Assembly: GCA_016222825.1 (NCBI GenBank)
Contig: JACRQF010000006.1
Span: forward strand, 62,001 to 126,000
Length of the DNA stretch: 64,000 bases
Source of the DNA: Verrucomicrobiota bacterium
Lineage (GTDB): Bacteria > Verrucomicrobiota > Verrucomicrobiia > CAIQCK01
Direction of reading: 5' to 3'
Position numbers and translations under genes: made by a program. This document shows, piece by piece, positions 58,689 through 64,000 of the stretch; the first letter of the stretch is position 1; every line of letters begins with the position of its first letter. The notes below the pieces were generated by a model, which was given only the letters and a program-made list of their open reading frames with translations, was not told the DNA's origin and ran no database searches.

Positions 58689-59678
58689 TTATTTCTTGGG
58701 TTGGAGATGAGCGTTGGCCGCATACCAGGGAACGGTCTGGGCCAATCCGTCGGCGAGCGCGACGCGCGGTTGGAAGCCGAGCGCGCGGAGTTTGCTGATG
58801 TCCGGGCAGCGCCGCAGCGTGCCGCCGGGCTGGAGACGGCCGGAAACCACGGCGATGTCGCGCCGGAAACAGCGCGCTACCTCGCAGGCAACGGTCTCGA
58901 CGGTGATCTCCTGATCGTTGCCGACGTGATAGACGCCGAGGTGCCGGCCCTTTTCCAAAATGAGCAGGACGCCATCCACGAGGTCGTCAATGAAGGTGAA
59001 CGCGCGCGTCTCTTTGCCGGTGCCTTGAATGGGGAAGGGAATCGTCCCGGCCGGATGCTCTTTCACCAGCGATGCCATGCGCAGGGCGAACTGCGGGATC
59101 ACGTGCTCCCAGCCCATGTTCGGGCCATAGACGTTGTGCGGCCGGAAGATCAACACGCGCGGGATGTGACGGCGGCCGTAGTTGATGGCCATCAGCTCCG
59201 AGATGATCTTGCCGCCACCGTAGGAGTAGCGCGGGTTCAACACGTCCGGCACCGACAGCGGCGCCGATTCGTCCGTGGGCACGGCCGGCGGCGTCTGATA
59301 AACCTCCGAGCTGGAAGCCAGGACCAGTTCCGGGACGTTGTGACGGAGGCATGCGTCAATCACGTTCGTCATGCCCTTGACGGCAACCTCCAGGATCAGT
59401 TCGGGCTTCGTATAGAAAAACTCCGTGCCGTTGACGTAAGCGAGGTGGCAGACGGAGTCCACACCTTGGGCCGCGGCGGCGACGGCGGCGGGATCACGGA
59501 TGTCGCCGAGCAGCAGTTCCACGTCCTTCGCGCACTCGCCGAGGCGCTCCCTGGAGCCGCGCGAATCGTTGTCGAGCGAGCGCACAGCCGCGCCGGCGGC
59601 GACGAGCGCCTTGACCAAGCCGGCGCCGATGAAGCCGGTGCCGCCGGTCACAAGATATTTTTTTCCGCGCAGGTTCAT
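58689..59678 (-). CDS. NAD-dependent epimerase/dehydratase (extended SDR)
   Basis: 329 residues. KYLVTGGTGFIGAGLVKALV binds NAD; LLLGDIRDPAAVAAAAQGVD; catalytic SSEVYQ and YSYGGGKIISE (YxxxK); RPHNVYGPNMGW. It acts on a nucleotide sugar, as epimerase or 4,6-dehydratase; YGPNMGWEHVIPQF is common in UDP-glucose 4-epimerase-like enzymes. ATGA overlap with the GT2 gene. Confidence 0.88.
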   Translation of the reverse strand: MNLRGKKYLVTGGTGFIGAGLVKALVAAGAAVRSLDNDSRGSRERLGECAKDVELLLGDIRDPAAVAAAAQGVDSVCHLAYVNGTEFFYTKPELILEVAVKGMTNVIDACLRHNVPELVLASSSEVYQTPPAVPTDESAPLSVPDVLNPRYSYGGGKIISELMAINYGRRHIPRVLIFRPHNVYGPNMGWEHVIPQFALRMASLVKEHPAGTIPFPIQGTGKETRAFTFIDDLVDGVLLILEKGRHLGVYHVGNDQEITVETVACEVARCFRRDIAVVSGRLQPGGTLRRCPDISKLRALGFQPRVALADGLAQTVPWYAANAHLQPKK

Positions 59679-60424
59679 GGTTTGGGTTGTTTCAACGTCA
59701 CCGTTGCCGGCCCTCGCCGCAGCCACGTGGTGGCAAATGCGTAACGGAACCATCTTAGATACTGCGGCACCCATTTCAAGACCTGGAACCGGCTCTTGCC
59801 AGCGCGCCGCTCGAACCACGCCGCTGGCACCTCGCCGATGCGCCAGCCGAGCCGGTGGCATTTCACGAGCAGCTCGATGCTGTAGGCGAAACCGACAGTG
59901 GACTCGATCCGGATGGTGTCCAACACCCGGCGCGAGAAGATCCGCAGACCGTTGCTCGGATCGCGCGAAGGCAGGCGCGCCAGATGGTGAAGCACGAAGG
60001 CCGAGACGCGCACCAGCGTGGCCTTCAGCCAGGGGCAACCCTTCATGCAGCCGCCGGGCATGAACCGGCAGGCCACCACGATGTCGCAGCCCTCGCGGAA
60101 CTTCGCCATCATCGGGTCAATGCGCGGCGCATTGTAATCATCGTCCGCCGGATACATCAGCACCGCTGGAGCCGTGCTGTCGGCGAAACCCGTGAGCACC
60201 GCGCCCAGCGCGCCCCGGCCGCGGTTTTTCACATAGGCCAGTTGGAATCCTTCGACGCGGTAATCCTTGAGCGCCGCGAGCGTGCTGTCCTCCTCGTGGT
60301 CGTAGCAGATCAGCACCCGGAAAGGGGTCTTCACGCCGCGTCTCAGCGAGTCAAGCACGAGCGCGATGTTGTCGCCCTCGTTATAAACGGGGATGACGAT
60401 GTCGAGTTCGGGTGAAGCCGTCAT
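59675..60424 (-). CDS. Glycosyltransferase family 2
   Basis: 249 residues. Nucleotide-sugar binding LDIVIPVYNEGDNIALVLDS; the metal Asp in VLMYPADDDYNAPRIDPMM; GCDIVVACRFMPGG. The layout is that of dolichyl-phosphate mannose synthase-like GT2 enzymes without C-terminal membrane helices. Overlaps both neighbours by 4 bp. Confidence 0.88.
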   Translation of the reverse strand: MTASPELDIVIPVYNEGDNIALVLDSLRRGVKTPFRVLICYDHEEDSTLAALKDYRVEGFQLAYVKNRGRGALGAVLTGFADSTAPAVLMYPADDDYNAPRIDPMMAKFREGCDIVVACRFMPGGCMKGCPWLKATLVRVSAFVLHHLARLPSRDPSNGLRIFSRRVLDTIRIESTVGFAYSIELLVKCHRLGWRIGEVPAAWFERRAGKSRFQVLKWVPQYLRWFRYAFATTWLRRGPATVTLKQPKP

Positions 60425-61461
60425 GGTGTTGGCGTGACCGTTTGCCAGCCGCCGCTGTGGTGCGCCGCGCGCGCCGCGTCAATCAACTGCTGCACGCGCA
60501 AGCCTTCGGCCAGGCCCGGTGTGACCGGCGCGCCGCTTTCGATGCCGTCGAGAAACCGCCGGACAATCCGGCCCACCGGCGCGATCCGCCCGTCCACCGC
60601 CGCTTCGCCGTCCGTGGTAGCGATGGTGTTGAACACTCCCGTCTCGCGGCGGGCGACGGCGAGCGTGAAGCCGCGGATGTAATCAGCGCCGCGGTTCTCC
60701 AGCACCAGGCTGCCGGCGTCGCTATAGACTTCCAGTTTGTGCCCGGTTCCCAGAAACGCATCGGCGGCGATGGAAACCGAGACGGGGAAACCGGCGGCGA
60801 ATTCGCCCCATGCGTCCACACGGGCTTCCGCGCCGCCGCCCGGAGGCGACAGCCGCGCCGCCAACCGCGCCAGCGGCCCGAAGAGCCATTCGAGATAGTG
60901 GAGCGTGTGCGAGCCGAAGTTATTGAGCGTGCCGCCGCCCGCTTCGGCGGAAACTTTCCAGCCCGCCGTTTGCGCGCGGTAAGCATAGGTCTCCACGCGC
61001 CAGTTCAGCGCAACGTGGCGGATGCGCCCCAACGTGCCGGCCTCCAGCGCCGCTTTCGCCTTCTGCCAGGCATCCACTTCGGGGAACTCGAAGTCAACGG
61101 CGTGGGCCAGCTTCCGACCGGCCACCGCCTCCAGGATGGCGCGGGCTTGCACTGCATTCAACGCCAGCGGCTTTTCGCAAAACAAATGTTTCCCGGCCTT
61201 CGCCGCCGCCAGCGCCGCTTCGGCTTGCACGGCGGGCGGCGCGGCGATGACCACCGCATCAATCTCCGGGTCCGCGACCAGCCCCATCCAGCCGCCGAAG
61301 GCTTTGGGCACACCGGCGGATTGCGCGGCGGCGGCGGCTTTGTCCGCGTGGCTCCCGCAAAGCGCCGCCACCCGGCAGCGGGAGTCCGCGCGGAAGGCGG
61401 GCAGCAGGACTTGCTTGCCGAAGCCCAGTCCAACGATGCCGATGGACAGCGGTTGGTGCAT
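60421..61461 (-). CDS. Gfo/Idh/MocA oxidoreductase of nucleotide-sugar type
   Basis: 346 residues, cytosolic. SIGIVGLGFGKQVLLPAFRA binds NAD(P); KHLFCEKPLALNAVQARAIL has EKP; GGGTLNNFGSHTLHYLEWLF carries the catalytic Asn/His. Within a sugar-modification operon it may oxidise or reduce a UDP- or dTDP-sugar, like WlbA. Start at ATG 61459-61461, 19 bp after the dehydrogenase stop. Confidence 0.86.
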   Translation of the reverse strand: MHQPLSIGIVGLGFGKQVLLPAFRADSRCRVAALCGSHADKAAAAAQSAGVPKAFGGWMGLVADPEIDAVVIAAPPAVQAEAALAAAKAGKHLFCEKPLALNAVQARAILEAVAGRKLAHAVDFEFPEVDAWQKAKAALEAGTLGRIRHVALNWRVETYAYRAQTAGWKVSAEAGGGTLNNFGSHTLHYLEWLFGPLARLAARLSPPGGGAEARVDAWGEFAAGFPVSVSIAADAFLGTGHKLEVYSDAGSLVLENRGADYIRGFTLAVARRETGVFNTIATTDGEAAVDGRIAPVGRIVRRFLDGIESGAPVTPGLAEGLRVQQLIDAARAAHHSGGWQTVTPTP

Positions 61462-61480
61462 CACGAAACGCGGCGGCCCG

Positions 61481-62677
61481 TCACTTGTTGAAGAAGTTCC
61501 ATAAGTCGAAGACGGGTTTGCCGCGCAAGTCGGCCTTCGCATAGGCCGCGTGGGGCGTGCAAAGGATCAACAGGTCGCTGCGGCGGATGACTTCCTCCAG
61601 CGGCAGCAGGTCCTTGTCGCCCTGCACGAACGGGTCGGTGGTCAGCACGGTCTTGGCGTGCGGCTTGAGGAGCTTCTTGAGCTTGTAGCTGAGCGAGGCG
61701 CGGGCGTCGTCGCTGTTGGCCTTGAACGCCATGCCGAGCAGGCCGACGGTCATCTCCTTGAGCGCATACTGCTGGCGGAGGCGGCTGATGATCCAAGAGG
61801 GCAGGCCCTCGTTGACCTGGATCGCCGCGGTGCCGAGCGAGAACTGGTTGTCCGAGAACGCCGCCAGTTGGAGCGTGTCCTTGTAGAGGCACGGCCCGGC
61901 GGCGAACCCGGCGCCCGGCAGGTCGCGCATGCGCGGGTAGTCCTCCATCAGCCCGGCGCGGATGCGCGCGTAGCTGAGGCCCGCGGCGGTCGTCATCATG
62001 TAGAACTGGTTGGCGGCGGCGAACTGGAGGTAGCGGTAGGTGTTGCAGAACAGCTTGGCGAACTCCGCCTCCATCGGCGTCAAGCGAACGATCTTGCGGG
62101 CCACCTTCGAGAAGAACTTCGCCGCGGACTCCTCGGCTTCCGGCGTCGAGCCGCTGATCATCTGCACCAGTGACTGGATTTCCTTGATCGCCAGCCCCTG
62201 CACGACGCGCTCCGGGCAAAACGCCACGAGCGTTTTCCTTCCACGTTCGCGCAGGTAACCGTGCAGGTAATCCGTCACGCCGGGAAACACCGTCGAGCGC
62301 AGGATGATTGTTTGCTCGTCGCTGAGATACGGCAGCAGCAAGTCCACGCAATCCGTCAGCACCCGCAGCACCGGCGTCTGGAATTCATCCACGGGAGTGC
62401 CGATCGTCAGAACGATATAGGGGACGCCTTGGATGGCGGAGACCTTCGCGCTGAAGCCGAGCATGTCCGCCGCGAGCGCCTCCTTCAACATCGCCTCGCC
62501 TCCTTCTTCCAGGAACGGCATCTTGCCGGCCGCCAGTGTGTCCATTGCCTGCCGGTTCAAGTCATGGATCAACGTGCGGTAGCCCTTCTTGGCCAGCACG
62601 GCGGCCAGCGGCGCGCCGATATGGCCCGCGCCGCCCACCACGCACACGTCATAGGGTTTGGTCGTCCTTTTCTTCAT
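61481..62677 (-). CDS. Nucleotide-sugar 6-dehydrogenase (UDP-glucose/UDP-ManNAc dehydrogenase family)
   Basis: 398 residues. NAD fold DVCVVGGAGHIGAPLAAVLA KKGYR; substrate and hinge segments EAEFAKLFCNTYRYLQFAAA; catalytic Cys in AGPCLYKDTLQLAAF, a variant of GGPCxPKD; C-terminal LLGMAFKANSDDARASLSYK. It oxidises C6 of a nucleotide sugar in two steps. Which sugar is not clear. Start at ATG 62675-62677. Confidence 0.88.
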   Translation of the reverse strand: MKKRTTKPYDVCVVGGAGHIGAPLAAVLAKKGYRTLIHDLNRQAMDTLAAGKMPFLEEGGEAMLKEALAADMLGFSAKVSAIQGVPYIVLTIGTPVDEFQTPVLRVLTDCVDLLLPYLSDEQTIILRSTVFPGVTDYLHGYLRERGRKTLVAFCPERVVQGLAIKEIQSLVQMISGSTPEAEESAAKFFSKVARKIVRLTPMEAEFAKLFCNTYRYLQFAAANQFYMMTTAAGLSYARIRAGLMEDYPRMRDLPGAGFAAGPCLYKDTLQLAAFSDNQFSLGTAAIQVNEGLPSWIISRLRQQYALKEMTVGLLGMAFKANSDDARASLSYKLKKLLKPHAKTVLTTDPFVQGDKDLLPLEEVIRRSDLLILCTPHAAYAKADLRGKPVFDLWNFFNK

Positions 62678-62708
62678 TCGTCCCCATTTCCTTGAGTTTC
62701 CAAATGGA

Positions 62709-63239
62709 TCAGAATCGCAATCGTCCACGGCGGACCGCCGCCAGCAGCGCGGCCCAGTTCAGCGCGCTGCAAAAATCCTTTTGCGCCAGCAGGTCGCGCG
62801 CGCCACCTTCGAACCGCAGCCAATCAACGCCCGCCTCGCCTTCGATTGTCCGGCCGGGCGCGGGACAGGCGTTCCCCGCGAAAAAGACCCACATCCGGTT
62901 CCCCAGTCGGCCGGTATCGGGGGACAAGTTGGCCAGCAGTTCAAACCGCTCCGCCACATGCCCTGTCTCTTCCAACAACTCCTTTCGCGCGGCATCTTCC
63001 GGCGTTTCGCCCGGCTCCACGTGGCCGCAGGGAAACTCCAGCGTGACACCATCCACCGCCGGGCGCAGTTGCCGCACCAAAAGGAGGCGTCCCTCGCTGT
63101 CCACCGTCACCACCGCCACATAGTCCTTCGTGCGGATCGAGTAATGCGGCTTCGCGAACGATGGCGGCCGTTTGGCCACGATCTCGAACCATTCACAGGC
63201 CCAAGCCACCTCGTCCGGAGCGGTTGCGTTCGTCGTCAT
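62709..63239 (-). CDS. Nudix hydrolase, ADP-ribose pyrophosphatase-like
   Basis: 176 residues. The Nudix box is complete: GHVEPGETPEDAARKELLEE TG (residues about 71-92). VAVVTVDSEGRLLLVRQLRP and the length fit ADP-sugar pyrophosphatases. First gene of the minus-strand sugar operon, 31 bp before the dehydrogenase; it might turn over activated sugars. Confidence 0.88.
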   Translation of the reverse strand: MTTNATAPDEVAWACEWFEIVAKRPPSFAKPHYSIRTKDYVAVVTVDSEGRLLLVRQLRPAVDGVTLEFPCGHVEPGETPEDAARKELLEETGHVAERFELLANLSPDTGRLGNRMWVFFAGNACPAPGRTIEGEAGVDWLRFEGGARDLLAQKDFCSALNWAALLAAVRRGRLRF

Positions 63240-63333
63240 GTTTCGGCGCTCAACCTAAGTTCTGCCCTAGTTTAGCGTCAACTGGAAAAGAGGTCTTTGG
63301 GCGACAGCACGGCGCGAGCGCGCGCCGAAGAGT

Positions 63334-63363
63334 TTGAATGCGGCCGTCTGGCTCTGCTAGAGT
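63334..63363 (+). promoter_or_regulatory. Promoter of the small membrane protein gene
   Basis: TTGAAT (63334-63339), 18 bp spacer, TAGAGT (63358-63363), ATG after 11 bases at 63375. Confidence 0.4.
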
Positions 63364-63374
63364 CCACGCGTGCA

Positions 63375-63686
63375 ATGAGCCAGAAGAACCACGGCAGTTC
63401 CCCGAAGAAGGGGCGCGACGCGAAGCGGGAACCGACCCCTGCCAACCCGGCCGGAACGGCGGAGGGCCTGCCTTTGTGGACTTGGCTGGGCCGTCCTCGC
63501 GCGTGGAGCGCGGGGCAGGTCGCGGCAATAGCGGCACTAGTGAGCCTTGCGGCATCCCTGCTTGCGGTGTTGTCTGGTCCTGACACTGTCACGTTGTTCG
63601 CGGCCAAAGGATTGGCTGTGCTGGCTTACCTGTTGCTCGGCTTCGTCCTCAGCCGCGAAGTCGTCCGGTCTTTCCGCTGTGAATAA
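63375..63686 (+). CDS. Small membrane protein, unknown
   Basis: 103 residues. The first 40 are polar and basic (SQKNHGSSPKKGRDAKREPT), then two membrane helices: AGQVAAIAALVSLAASLLAV and TLFAAKGLAVLAYLLLGFVL. A short basic tail (VVRSFRCE) ends it. No family recognised. It overlaps the next gene by 8 bp, which implies joint translation. Confidence 0.6.
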   Translation: MSQKNHGSSPKKGRDAKREPTPANPAGTAEGLPLWTWLGRPRAWSAGQVAAIAALVSLAASLLAVLSGPDTVTLFAAKGLAVLAYLLLGFVLSREVVRSFRCE

Positions 63687-64000
63687 CGCCGATTCACATC
63701 TTCCCGTCCGGAAACCCACCAGCCGGCAATGGCTCGGCGCGCTGGCGCTCGCGGTCACCGTGGCGCTGTTCGCGTGGATGTTCTTTGCCGATATCTTCGC
63801 CTGCGACGACATCAGTTGTGAGGCGATAGACAAGCCGCTGGCGATCGGGCATGTGCTGAAGGCGCGCGAGAAGGGCGTGTCGTTGCATGAGTATATGCGG
63901 AACGACCCGGTCTGGGCGGACATGAAGAGCGGCGACCCGGAAGGTTCCTACGCCTACGTGGGCAAACGGTTCCAGTTTGAGTTCTTCGCGTGCCAGGCGC
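63679..64000 (+). CDS. Membrane-anchored hypothetical protein, 3' partial
   Basis: From GTG 63679 the frame stays open to the window end (107 residues seen). A membrane segment WLGALALAVTVALFAWMFFA is followed by FACDDISCEAIDKPLAIG and charged residues (KAREKGVSLHEYMRNDPVWA). Overlap with the previous gene supports this unusual start. Family unknown. Confidence 0.5.
   Translation, partial: MNNADSHLPVRKPTSRQWLGALALAVTVALFAWMFFADIFACDDISCEAIDKPLAIGHVLKAREKGVSLHEYMRNDPVWADMKSGDPEGSYAYVGKRFQFEFFACQA

Overview
The window is high-GC bacterial DNA from what is most likely a Verrucomicrobiota genome of the Limisphaerales/Pedosphaera type. This is inferred from gene content, not from a marker gene: several Tat-exported Gfo/Idh/MocA oxidoreductases, a PQQ-like propeller, DUF1080, a sulfatase, GH29 and GH105 enzymes, NIPSNAP and SGNH proteins, a XylR-like AraC regulator, and many short palindromic repeats. 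No rRNA, tRNA or CRISPR array was found.

Layout. 1-690: a TIR-like effector cut by the left edge. 767-1394: an ArsR-type regulator and a 21-bp-period repeat array. 1731-6527: methyltransferase, PQQ-like propeller, tetraheme cytochrome with aldo/keto reductase, and a sugar isomerase-like TIM barrel. 6677-9920: the housekeeping run coaD-yceD-rpmF-plsX-fabH. 9921-14307: a repeat-rich accessory stretch with nested palindromes, gene remnants, an attC-like site and a broken toxin-antitoxin pair. 14308-18308: Gfo/Idh enzyme, serpin, Cys-rich secreted protein and lipoprotein.

18313-30521 is the most interesting region. It looks like an undescribed ribosomally made, post-translationally modified peptide (RiPP) locus. 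Two full precursor peptides share a nearly identical leader and an invariant C-terminal IGGVRG but differ in a short core between them. A third, leader-less copy arose by tandem duplication. Around them lie two radical SAM/SPASM enzymes, a third radical SAM enzyme with an unusual cysteine spacing, an FkbM methyltransferase, a cytosolic subtilase, a GAF protein, an ABC exporter whose nucleotide-binding domain carries about 240 extra residues, and a cyclic-nucleotide-binding protein translationally coupled to it. A class III nucleotidyl cyclase stands at the left border. Inferred flow: leader-guided modification of the core by radical SAM enzymes, optional methylation, proteolysis, and export possibly gated by a cyclic nucleotide.

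30580-46882: a YifB-type ATPase, a very large secreted PHP-domain protein, SPFH protein, GH105, SGNH protein, then a regulator-led catabolic operon (two Gfo/Idh enzymes, VOC protein, M24-like and M20 peptidases). Two small repeat-flanked genes, a four-helix-bundle protein and a GxxExxY protein, appear to have been inserted into this operon. 47201-49383: an EVE-nuclease defence candidate and a second 21-bp-period array. 49308-55240: sugar-degrading secreted enzymes (GHL10-like, DUF1080, sulfatase, fucosidase) with NIPSNAP and a broken cyclic-nucleotide-binding gene. 55274-63239: a large membrane protein and a tightly overlapping operon for an unusual nucleotide sugar and its transfer (dehydrogenase, Gfo/Idh, GT2, epimerase, C-methyltransferase, Nudix). 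63375-64000: two small membrane protein genes, the last cut by the window edge.

Several starts were chosen because a TTGnnn - 16 to 18 bp - TAGnnT promoter ends only 6 to 11 bases before the ATG, which suggests leaderless transcripts in this organism.
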